DNA of 13,140 bases from Candidatus Fibrimonadales bacterium. Lineage in GTDB: Bacteria; Fibrobacterota; Fibrobacteria; Fibrobacterales; Fibrobacteraceae. The notes under the pieces were generated by a model. It ran no database searches, had not been told where the DNA came from, and was given only the letters and a program-made list of their open reading frames with translations. The DNA is taken from positions 1 through 13,140 of the forward strand of contig WRMM01000026.1 of NCBI GenBank assembly GCA_009777135.1. Reading direction: 5' to 3'. Each line of letters begins with the position of its first letter. Within the stretch, counting starts at the first letter, position 1. This document shows, piece after piece, positions 6,666-13,090 of this stretch. The translations under genes were made by a program, and so were the position numbers.

Positions 6666-7786
6666 CAATTTTAATTGCAAAAATCATCTTCTCGCTAAGC
6701 CTGATTCTGCTAGCCCAAGTCTATATCCTTTATCCGCTATCCTTACGTTTTCTTTCATTATTTAAGAAAAATAAATCGGTAAATCAAGAGTATCAGGGCT
6801 TAGACGTTGTTTCCATCATTATTGCCGCATACAACGAAGAAGATGTTATTGAAGAAAAAATAAAAAACACTCTTGCTTTGGATTATCCAAAAGATAAAAT
6901 GGAAATTTTGATAGGCGATGATGGTTCAAGCGACAGGACAGCGGAAATAGCGGCAAAGTTCAGCGAAGTTCGTTTAATAAAAAAGGAAAAAAATGAGGGC
7001 AAGGCAGCGATGCTAAATGATTTGCGCAAAGCGGCAACCGGCAAGCTTTTGCTGTTCAGCGATGCAAATACAGCGTTGGAGAGTTCCGCTTTGAAACATT
7101 TAGCGGCTGAGTTTGCTGATGAGCGAGTTGGCTGCGTATGCGGGCAGCTCTCGCTAAAAAGCGAAAGCGGTTCTAGTTTAAGCAAAATAGAAAGCGTTTA
7201 TTGGAAAGGCGAGTCTAGTTTAAAAGCGCTGGAAAGCAATTTTGGAGCGGTAATGGGCAGCAACGGTGCCTTGTATGCAATTCGCTCGGAGCTATATCCC
7301 AAACTTCCAACGCATAAAACCGTTATGGATGATTTTTATGTGACAGCAAAAATTTTGATGAAAAATTATTTGTGCATATTTTGCAAAGAAGCACTAGCTT
7401 TTGAGAACGCATCTGCATCAAAATACGGCGAATTTAAACGCAAAGTTCGCATTGGCAGGGCTAATTTTAATTTTCTTTTCAGTTTTTTGCCCTTGCTAAA
7501 TCCGCTTTATCCAATGAAAGCATATATGTTTTTATCACACAAATTGCTGAGATGGCTAAGCCCATTTTTGCTTTTAGCAGTATTTTTGTGCAGCATAATG
7601 TTAATGCAAGAACATATTTTTTACAAAGCGTTTTTTGCTGTTGAATTATTGTTTGTATTAGCAACGTTGCTGGGCGTGCGTGTGTGCAATTATTTTTTGA
7701 GCATGAACTTTGCCTTGTTTTTGGGATTTTGCAAGTCGTTTTTTAGAGAAAAGGGCGGTGCGTGGGAGCGGGTTGAGCGTGGATGA
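6662..7786 (+). CDS. Membrane-bound family 2 glycosyltransferase
   Basis: Processive-type or lipid-sugar glycosyltransferase of the inner membrane. An N-terminal membrane helix (about 5-34) leads into a GT-A domain: VVSIIIAAYNEE (49-60), DDGSS (86-90), a metal-binding position that reads DAN (134-136) rather than DAD or DXD, and the acceptor-side MDDFY (222-226) with the catalytic Asp. KVRIGRANFNF (about 261-271) is at the place of the QxxRW-like loop. The C-terminal ~100 residues contain about three membrane segments. The layout (TM - GT2 - TMs, 374 residues) resembles poly-GlcNAc/hyaluronan-synthase-like and BcsA-like enzymes, but no sugar can be named. ATG overlaps the thioredoxin stop by 4 nt. 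Its TGA directly abuts the stop codon of the convergent gene. Confidence 0.85.
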   Translation: MTILIAKIIFSLSLILLAQVYILYPLSLRFLSLFKKNKSVNQEYQGLDVVSIIIAAYNEEDVIEEKIKNTLALDYPKDKMEILIGDDGSSDRTAEIAAKFSEVRLIKKEKNEGKAAMLNDLRKAATGKLLLFSDANTALESSALKHLAAEFADERVGCVCGQLSLKSESGSSLSKIESVYWKGESSLKALESNFGAVMGSNGALYAIRSELYPKLPTHKTVMDDFYVTAKILMKNYLCIFCKEALAFENASASKYGEFKRKVRIGRANFNFLFSFLPLLNPLYPMKAYMFLSHKLLRWLSPFLLLAVFLCSIMLMQEHIFYKAFFAVELLFVLATLLGVRVCNYFLSMNFALFLGFCKSFFREKGGAWERVERG

Positions 7787-8728
7787 TTAAAACCTAAATC
7801 CCAATTCTGCATTAATTCCCTTATTCAATAAGGGCTGCATAACAAAATAAGCAGGGCTGTCAAAATTGTGGAGCATTGCGTCAACGGCGGCATCAGCCAT
7901 TGAATATATGTAGAACAGGGCTATTGCCCAAACATACTGGTTGCGCTTTTTTCTGAAGAACATAACATCTTCATTTGCAGCGAAAATAGCTTCTGAATCT
8001 TCTTCTGCTTTTGCTCGCCTCAAATTTTCCAAATGATATTCCACCATTTTTTGCCTTGAATGATAACTAACGGCGCTCCCCAGCAAACCCATATAAAGCA
8101 TGCCAGCTTTGCCGTATTCATGGTTGTAGATTTGCCCCCAGCCCGGGATTAAAATCGCGCGCCAAAGCGCTGAAACTGCTTGATGTGTTTCTGTGCTGTG
8201 ACTTTGGTTGTTTTTCCAAATTCCGTAAGCGTCAAATAATCCATAAATATGCAAACCGGCAAGCCATGCAACTTCTGAATTCCACAAATCCCTAGAAGCC
8301 TTTTTATTAGCCTGTTCTTTTCGCAAAATTCTTTCGTGCATTTTTTGGTTCATTTTCCAAATAGATGTATCAGGAGAATTACGAATAGATGTATCGGTAG
8401 AATTTAGCAGATTTTTGTAAAAAGAAACGGAGTCTCTGTAAAATCTTATGTTTTCATTGAACTCCTTGTTTTGCCGAACCTTGTTAAAGCCGGTTTCATA
8501 AATCAAAGCGCCTTCAAAGGCAAATAAAAATCCGCCTCTAACATAATGCCCGGTGTAAAATTGCCCGCCGCCCGGAAAGACTAGCGAGGTTAAAAGCACC
8601 AGCGACAGCGAGTTATTTTCCGTTTCAACATCCCAGTCAAATCTCTTTAAAGTGTCTATAGCCAAAACTCCTGTATTGCTTTGCGAAAATGCAAGCGAGG
8701 CTAGGAATAGGAGAAATACAAAACGCAT
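7787..8728 (-). CDS. DUF5683-like envelope protein with two PGxGQ segments
   Basis: Unknown function; a predicted envelope protein of 313 residues. I chose the ATG at 8728 because it overlaps the glmM stop as TAATG and exposes a clean signal peptide (MRFVFLLFLASLAFS). The longer in-frame start at 8755 would lie inside glmM and bury it. Two related hydrophobic blocks are visible: SLVFPGGGQFYTGHYVRGG (PGGGQ at 52-56) and AILIPGWGQIYNHEYGKAG (PGWGQ at 195-199), each followed by glycine-rich membrane-like helices. The PG(W/G)GQ-Y-(K/R) pattern is the hallmark of DUF5683-type proteins, in which it normally occurs once near the start. A charged helical region (RFYRDSVSFYKNLL, about 95-140) lies between the blocks. 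It follows glmM and is probably translationally coupled to it. Confidence 0.75.
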   Translation of the reverse strand: MRFVFLLFLASLAFSQSNTGVLAIDTLKRFDWDVETENNSLSLVLLTSLVFPGGGQFYTGHYVRGGFLFAFEGALIYETGFNKVRQNKEFNENIRFYRDSVSFYKNLLNSTDTSIRNSPDTSIWKMNQKMHERILRKEQANKKASRDLWNSEVAWLAGLHIYGLFDAYGIWKNNQSHSTETHQAVSALWRAILIPGWGQIYNHEYGKAGMLYMGLLGSAVSYHSRQKMVEYHLENLRRAKAEEDSEAIFAANEDVMFFRKKRNQYVWAIALFYIYSMADAAVDAMLHNFDSPAYFVMQPLLNKGINAELGFRF

Positions 8729-10062
8729 TAAAGCAACTCTTCTATTTTGTTGCACAAATTTTCTGCTTCTGCTGCTGTGGGAGCTTCGGCTATCACCCTA
8801 ACTACCGGTTCTGTGTTGGAAGCTCTTAAATGCACAAAACTCTTATCTTTGCCAAGCCACAAACCATCTCTTTTATCTACTTTCCAGCCTGCAAATGCTT
8901 TCTCCGCTTTTTCCATTGCAAGAGCAATTGGATTTTTAATTTCAAATTTCTTTTTGAGCATTGCATAGCTTGGGTGGCTTTTAACCCAATCGGAAACTTT
9001 TATATTGCGTCTAGCAAGCAAATCCAAAATCAAAGCGGCAGAAACCAGAGAATCTCGCCCGTAATGCAGTGCCGGCAAAATAACTCCGCCATTGCCCTCG
9101 CCGCCAGCAACGCAGCCATGTTCCATCATATCCAAGCTAACATTAATTTCGCCAACGGCGGCTCGGTAGCATTTAACGCCGAATTTTTCCGCCAAGTCTT
9201 CGCACATTCTGGATGTAGACAAATTTATGGAAAGCGGCTTTGCCTCTCGCTCCAAAACCGTTTCTGCGGCTATGGCAAGCGTATATTCTTCGCCTATTGC
9301 GTTTCCGTTTTCATCTGCTATAGCGCAGCGGTCTGCATCAGGATCCAAAGCGAATCCTATATCGCATTTGTTTTCCCTAACCGCTTTGCCCAAATCTCCC
9401 AGATTTTCTTGCAAAGGCTCTGCTCCTCTTGGGAAAATTCCATTTGGTTCGCAATGAATTTTAACAACTTCGCAGCCAAGAGCTTCCAGCATTTTTGGCA
9501 AAGCAAAAGAACCCGCTCCATTCACCGCATCTACGGCAACCTTGAATTTGCGTTCTTTTATTTTTTGCGTATCTACAAAGGGCAAAGCGAGCGTTGCTTT
9601 TATGTGCATTTCATCGCCGCTTGCTATGCTTTCTTTTTTTCCGATTTTAGAATAATCCGGCCAAGAAAATTCCGCAGCATCTGCCTTTGCAAAAAGCTCT
9701 TTGGCTTCTTGCGGCCCAAGGAACATTCCTTTGCTGTTCAAAAATTTCAGCGCATTCCATTCAATTGGGTTATGGCTTGCGGTTATTATTATTCCGCCGC
9801 TTGCCTCAAGCTGTTCAACCAAAAGCTCCACCGTTGGCGTTGTAGCTAGCCCCGAATCCACAACCTCCACGCCAGACAAGCTGCAAACGCTGCAAACCAA
9901 TTCTGCTATGGTGCTTCCTGTTGGGCGGGAGTCTCTGCCTATAACTATTTTTTTTGCATTCATCAAATCCAAAAAAGCTTTTGTATGGCTCATTATAACT
10001 TGCGGAGTCAAGGTTTCCCCAACAACCCCGCGAATACCCGAAATTGAACGCATTAGTTGCAT
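8728..10062 (-). CDS. glmM: Phosphoglucosamine mutase-like phosphohexomutase
   Basis: Alpha-D-phosphohexomutase family enzyme; most likely converts glucosamine-6-phosphate to glucosamine-1-phosphate for UDP-GlcNAc, peptidoglycan and LPS. All four active-site loops are present: phosphoserine loop TASHNP (Ser96), metal loop DPDADR (240-245), sugar-specificity loop GEGNGG (321-326) and phosphate-binding RASNTEP (413-419). The N-terminus ISGIRGVVGETLTP is typical. GEGNGGVI differs from GEQSGH of classical bacterial GlmM and resembles archaeal-type GlmM/PMM-PGM enzymes, so a phosphomannomutase or broad-specificity role cannot be excluded. Length 444. The ATG at 10062 follows TACATT by 7 nt without a Shine-Dalgarno site. 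First gene of a two-gene unit with the DUF5683-like gene. Confidence 0.82.
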   Translation of the reverse strand: MQLMRSISGIRGVVGETLTPQVIMSHTKAFLDLMNAKKIVIGRDSRPTGSTIAELVCSVCSLSGVEVVDSGLATTPTVELLVEQLEASGGIIITASHNPIEWNALKFLNSKGMFLGPQEAKELFAKADAAEFSWPDYSKIGKKESIASGDEMHIKATLALPFVDTQKIKERKFKVAVDAVNGAGSFALPKMLEALGCEVVKIHCEPNGIFPRGAEPLQENLGDLGKAVRENKCDIGFALDPDADRCAIADENGNAIGEEYTLAIAAETVLEREAKPLSINLSTSRMCEDLAEKFGVKCYRAAVGEINVSLDMMEHGCVAGGEGNGGVILPALHYGRDSLVSAALILDLLARRNIKVSDWVKSHPSYAMLKKKFEIKNPIALAMEKAEKAFAGWKVDKRDGLWLGKDKSFVHLRASNTEPVVRVIAEAPTAAEAENLCNKIEELL

Positions 10063-10108
10063 GGCTTGTAATGTAGAAAAGTATTTTCTATAGTAATTGC
10101 TGATTAAT
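10063..10108 (-). promoter_or_regulatory. glmM promoter with TAGAAAA/TTTTCTA inverted repeat
   Basis: On the minus strand TTTTCTACATTACAAGCC runs straight into the glmM ATG: TACATT at 10075-10070, 7 nt to the start, no Shine-Dalgarno sequence. The inverted repeat TAGAAAA-GTA-TTTTCTA occupies 10074-10090. On the plus strand the same repeat gives TTTTCTATAGT, which could start transcription antisense to the end of the upstream nuclease-like gene. The first 18 bases after that gene's stop (10091-10108) hold no T-run, so the repeat is unlikely to be a terminator. Confidence 0.65.
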
Positions 10109-10684
10109 TCAAACGTAAGCCTTTAGCTTTCCCTTCACTTCCACAGAATCGCCTTTTTGCCCGATTATGCCTATGCCGTAAGCGCTTGCTCTGGCTACAA
10201 CTTCATCGCTGAAAGAAAAGCCTGCTATGCCAAGGTATGCTGTGTAGTTTTTGAATCTAGGAAAATACTTTCTGAATTTCTTTATTCTGTTTTCCGCAAA
10301 ATCATTTACAAAACTAGGATGTATTCTGTTTTTCACTTCTATTAAAGCTATGCTGTTGCCGTTTAGCAAAACAACATCGAATTCTATTTCGTCTTTGCCG
10401 TCTTTGTAGCGCAAATTGCCTATCATTTCATCATATTTAACATGGCCGAATTTCAGTTTTTCACGAAACGCGCTTTGGAAGAATTGCTCGGCGTGATGGC
10501 CAGCGTTGTCGCTTAGGCCGAAATCGTCCATTCTTTTGGTTACGTCCTTTACCGTTTTAATCAAGTCTTCCATACTACGTTCTGTTTTCTCGTGCAGCGC
10601 ATCCAATTTCTTGCGGTCCTCTGCCCAAGCCTTGCGGTCTAAGGCTAAACTTGCAACTAAATCTTTTAGTTCCTTATCTGTCAT
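10109..10684 (-). CDS. PD-(D/E)XK nuclease-fold protein with N-terminal coiled coil
   Basis: 191 residues. The first ~55 form a charged helix of coiled-coil character (ALDRKAWAEDRKKLDALHEKTERSMEDLIKTVKDV). The rest reads as a restriction-endonuclease-like core: Glu66 in AEQFF, Asp103 in EIEFDVVLLNG, Glu116 and Lys118 in IALIEVKNR. This is the spaced D...E-x-K arrangement of PD-(D/E)XK proteins. It resembles DUF3782-type proteins, often present in many copies in Bacteroidota, spirochaetes and Fibrobacter; their biological role is not settled, and this is a by-eye match. Unlike the leaderless genes nearby, it has GAGGAA (10697-10692) about 7 nt before the ATG and a TATATT box (10710-10705). An in-frame TAA just upstream rules out a longer N-terminus. 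Confidence 0.75.
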   Translation of the reverse strand: MTDKELKDLVASLALDRKAWAEDRKKLDALHEKTERSMEDLIKTVKDVTKRMDDFGLSDNAGHHAEQFFQSAFREKLKFGHVKYDEMIGNLRYKDGKDEIEFDVVLLNGNSIALIEVKNRIHPSFVNDFAENRIKKFRKYFPRFKNYTAYLGIAGFSFSDEVVARASAYGIGIIGQKGDSVEVKGKLKAYV

Positions 10685-10691
10685 AAAAAAA

Positions 10692-10710
10692 TTCCTCGCT
10701 TATAAATATA
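10692..10710 (-). promoter_or_regulatory. Likely promoter box and ribosome binding site of the nuclease-like gene
   Basis: On the minus strand TATATT (10710-10705) is followed 7 bases later by GAGGAA (10697-10692) and then, after seven T, the ATG at 10684. This gives a short conventional 5' leader with a strong Shine-Dalgarno sequence, the opposite design from the flanking genes. No clear -35 was found. Confidence 0.45.
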
Positions 10711-10749
10711 GTAATTTTCCAATGCCCTTTTGTTCTGGCAATGCGTTCT

Positions 10750-10827
10750 TTATTCATCGTCTTGAAGCTTGTCGAAAAAAGTTTTGAATTCCACCGTTTG
10801 GCTTTCTGTTTTGGGCAGGGTAATCAT
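10750..10827 (-). pseudogene. 25-codon ORF resembling the start of an AlbA_2-type gene
   Basis: The ORF encodes MITLPKTESQTVEFKTFFDK followed by LQDDE and TAA. The part KTESQTVEFKTFF closely parallels the N-terminus of the divergent neighbour, KAESSTIEFKKSF, and the LPxxESQTVEFK opening is typical of AlbA_2/Schlafen-like DNA-binding proteins. Several codons are shared at DNA level (AAA-RCA-GAA-AGC and GAA-TTC-AAA-A). Similarity stops after the first ~15 residues. It keeps its own TTTCTACATT box 8 nt upstream of the ATG. The simplest reading is the surviving 5' end of a second, deleted AlbA_2 gene that shared the divergent promoter. A functional leader peptide or the source of a short RNA remains possible. 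Confidence 0.5.
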
Positions 10828-10862
10828 AGGGAGTCAATGTAGAAAATTTCTACATTAACCTC
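10828..10862. promoter_or_regulatory. 35-bp symmetric divergent promoter of the AlbA_2 gene
   Basis: A perfect 21-bp inverted repeat, arms AATGTAGAAA and TTTCTACATT around a single A (10836-10856), fills most of the gap between two divergent ATG codons. Plus strand: TACATT 10851-10856, then AACCTC and ATG (6 nt). Minus strand: TACATT 10841-10836, then 8 nt to the ATG of the 25-codon remnant. It is the most symmetrical copy of the element in the window. Because it is so symmetric it could also be an operator bound by the winged-helix protein it precedes. Confidence 0.68.
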
Positions 10863-12248
10863 ATGCCATCTAAAGCAGAAAGCTCGACAATAGAATTCAA
10901 AAAATCTTTCAACGAAGATGTTATTGAAACTTTATCTGCTTTTGCAAATACCAAAGGCGGCAAAGTACTGGTCGGCGCTGCCGATAGCGGCTTGCCTGTT
11001 AAAAATTTTGCAATCGGAGTAGAGAGCATTCAGCAATGGCTAAATGAGATTAAAAATAAAACGCAGCCTTCCATTATTCCAAACGCAGAAATAATCAAAT
11101 ATAAAAGTGGCAAAGCAGTAGAGTTTTCTGTGCAGGAATTTCCCGTAAAACCAGTTGCTTTTCGCGGGCGATATTTTAAACGAGTAAAAAATTCTAATCA
11201 TCGATTATCTCCTATTGAAATTTCAGATATGAGCATGCAAACGCTCCAGATTTCATGGGATTCATATCCAGCTCCAAATGCTTCCATCAAAGATATAGAT
11301 TTGAGAAAAGTCCGTAATTTTATAAAAAGAGTCAATGAGAAAGGCAGATTTCATTTATCGGGGAAACCCGAAGATGATTTGAAGAAGCTCAAATTGATAA
11401 ATAACGGAAAAATATCCAATGCAGCTTTGCTGCTTTTTGCAAAAGAAGATGTTATATACAATGTTCATTTAGGCAGGTTTAAAACGCCCTCCAAAATAAT
11501 TGATGATCGCATGCTGCGCCTGCCTTTATTCGAGGCTGTGGAAGAAACAATGAAATATATTGTATCTCAAATAAAATTTGCTTTTGAAATTAGGGGAATG
11601 CCTACGCAACGCACGGAAATACCGGAATATCCGCTGGATGCGTTGCGTGAGCTGGTGTTGAATGCCATTATTCACAGAGATTATTTAAGCCCGGCAGATA
11701 TTCAAATAAAAATATTTGACAACTATATTGCATTTTACAATCCAGGCGGATTGCACCAAAATTTAAGCGTTGATGATTTAAAGACAAATTCCTATCAAGC
11801 TTATGCAAGAAACAAACTGATAGCGGAAGCTTTTTATTTGACTGGCGATATAGAGAAGTATGGCAGCGGTTTTTTGCGCATTAGAGAAGCTATATCTTTG
11901 TACCCTACCATGAAGATAGATTTTAAAGAAAATAGCGGCGGATTTGTGGCAACGGTATCTTATACCGAACAAAAGATTAGTGCAAATGTTACTGAAAATG
12001 TCCCTGAAAATGTCCCCGAAAACACTTTGGAAACTGAAAATGTCCCTGAAAATGTCCCCGAAAATAGAGATTCTGTAATATTAGAAATGATTATAGAGGA
12101 TAACTTTGTATCTGCGCAAAGTATGGCAAATGCTTTGAAAGTAAGTATCAAGACTATAAAAAGAGATATAGAAAAACTCAAAGCTAAAGGGCTAATTGAG
12201 CGGATTGGCGCAGCCAAAGGCGGTTATTGGAGGGTGTTATCACATTAA
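10863..12248 (+). CDS. AlbA_2 / GHKL-like / winged-helix protein with NVPE repeat linker
   Basis: Member of the 'putative DNA-binding, RecG-like C-terminal' family. Its members act as regulators or in defence and mobile-element contexts; the exact role here is unknown. The AlbA_2 (Schlafen-like) domain spans about 5-125 (ESSTIEFKKSF, TKGGKVLVGA, GRYFKRVKNSNHRLSP). A GHKL-like ATPase-type region (HATPase_c_4) spans about 255-372 with LRELVLNAIIHRDY, NPGGL and KYGSGFLRI. A low-complexity linker of NVPE units (about 374-401) joins it to a winged helix (about 405-461, MANALKVSIKTIKRDIEKLKAKGLI). Length 461 is typical. The ATG lies 6 nt after TACATT without a Shine-Dalgarno site. It is not a RecG helicase: no motor motifs are present. 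Its TAA overlaps the convergent stop codon. Confidence 0.85.
   Translation: MPSKAESSTIEFKKSFNEDVIETLSAFANTKGGKVLVGAADSGLPVKNFAIGVESIQQWLNEIKNKTQPSIIPNAEIIKYKSGKAVEFSVQEFPVKPVAFRGRYFKRVKNSNHRLSPIEISDMSMQTLQISWDSYPAPNASIKDIDLRKVRNFIKRVNEKGRFHLSGKPEDDLKKLKLINNGKISNAALLLFAKEDVIYNVHLGRFKTPSKIIDDRMLRLPLFEAVEETMKYIVSQIKFAFEIRGMPTQRTEIPEYPLDALRELVLNAIIHRDYLSPADIQIKIFDNYIAFYNPGGLHQNLSVDDLKTNSYQAYARNKLIAEAFYLTGDIEKYGSGFLRIREAISLYPTMKIDFKENSGGFVATVSYTEQKISANVTENVPENVPENTLETENVPENVPENRDSVILEMIIEDNFVSAQSMANALKVSIKTIKRDIEKLKAKGLIERIGAAKGGYWRVLSH
11985..12068 (+). repeat. In-frame 12-bp / 42-bp direct repeats coding the NVPE linker
   Basis: The basic unit is GAAAATGTCCC(T/C), 12 bp, coding E-N-V-P. A larger unit is duplicated at a 42-bp offset: the same 32 bases occur at 11991-12022 and 12033-12064 and differ only beyond that. 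The translated block reads NVTENVPENVPENTLE, then TENVPENVPENRD. All units are multiples of three, so slippage or recombination would change linker length without breaking the frame. Confidence 0.9.
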
Positions 12249-13090
12249 AAGTATCGAGTATAAGGAATATTCAACTTATCCAAATACTCTGCAAGCGTTT
12301 TTGAGAAAATATTCATTTTATCGGATATTTTATTGCGATCTAAAAATGTATCAATATTTATATCCACTGCCATCGGTTGAATTTCCTCGGCAATTTTTAT
12401 AAATCCCATTAAATCGGATTCGCTTATATTAGAATCAAGAACAATATATTTGAGATAAATATTGCCGCCTTGTTGTTTATATAATCGTAAATTATTCAAT
12501 GTTTTTCCAAAATTATCTCTATTTTTTATCTTCATATAAGTCTCAGGAGTTCCTGCATCAAGCGAAACAAAAAGATAATTGCGAGGTTTTGCGATTAATT
12601 GCGCAATTTGTTCATCATAAATAAAGCAATTGGAAGCAATAATAACCGCCATATCATTTATTGCTTTAAGTATTTGTATTTTTTGCGGATGAACGGTGAT
12701 TTCTCCTGTTCCAATAAAAATTTCAGTAACTCTTTCATCATAAAGCTGTAAATTTTTAAATTCTTCAAAAAAATCAATATGATTAAACTCATCCTGCCAT
12801 CTCATAATTGAACGACTCATTCTTTCTCCACGCTCACTTATTTTGCGAGCGCAATAAACGCAATCAGAATTGCAAATATGGCCAATGCCATATCCAAATT
12901 GACGCAATTTAATTTTTTTAGGAATCCATTGCTTTATGTAGTGCGAACAACCATAACAGAAATTTCTTTTATTTTCTCGCAAATTATCGCATAATTGATT
13001 TACATAATCGATATAAGCATCTAATGTTTCTTTATGTGTATTCAAATATGTTAACGAATAATCAAAAATACGAGTTTCTGTGCAAGGCAT
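12245..13090 (-). CDS. Radical SAM protein of unknown substrate
   Basis: 281 residues. The [4Fe-4S]/SAM site is CNSDCVYC (Cys73, 77, 80, CX3CX2C) preceded by an extra CYGC pair (45-48). The core continues with GTGE (127-130, the GGE-motif position) and SLDAGTPETY (176-185), the usual TIM-barrel landmarks. There is no C-terminal SPASM-type cysteine cluster, since no cysteine is visible after about residue 155. The substrate cannot be named. The gene is visibly richer in A+T than the housekeeping part of the window, and its start lacks the TTTCTAnnTT element, which suggests acquisition by transfer (inference). Its TAA overlaps the TAA of the AlbA_2 gene by sharing TTAA (12245-12248). Upstream genes lie beyond the window. 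Confidence 0.85.
   Translation of the reverse strand: MPCTETRIFDYSLTYLNTHKETLDAYIDYVNQLCDNLRENKRNFCYGCSHYIKQWIPKKIKLRQFGYGIGHICNSDCVYCARKISERGERMSRSIMRWQDEFNHIDFFEEFKNLQLYDERVTEIFIGTGEITVHPQKIQILKAINDMAVIIASNCFIYDEQIAQLIAKPRNYLFVSLDAGTPETYMKIKNRDNFGKTLNNLRLYKQQGGNIYLKYIVLDSNISESDLMGFIKIAEEIQPMAVDINIDTFLDRNKISDKMNIFSKTLAEYLDKLNIPYTRYF

Noticed and set aside
8729..8755. Longer start of the DUF5683-like gene at 8755
   Set aside because: It would overlap glmM by 28 nt and put nine residues in front of a good signal peptide. The ATG at 8728 is coupled as TAATG.
8830..9849. 339-codon plus-strand ORF opposite glmM
   Set aside because: Its product is rich in Phe, Cys and Ile with no domain pattern, and it mirrors the strongly supported glmM frame. 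It is a by-product of codon bias on the other strand.
10074..10090. TAGAAAA-GTA-TTTTCTA hairpin as a transcription terminator
   Set aside because: AT-only stem, no following T-run, and the same arms recur next to start codons as promoter-like elements.
10674..10757. 27-codon minus-strand ORF (MNKERIARTKGHWKITIF...) overlapping the 25-codon stub and the nuclease-like start
   Set aside because: No similarity recognised, no ribosome binding site of its own, and it runs out of frame with the nuclease-like gene. Probably chance.
10863..12248. Annotation as ATP-dependent helicase RecG
   Set aside because: No helicase motor motifs; only the C-terminal region resembles proteins historically labelled RecG-like.
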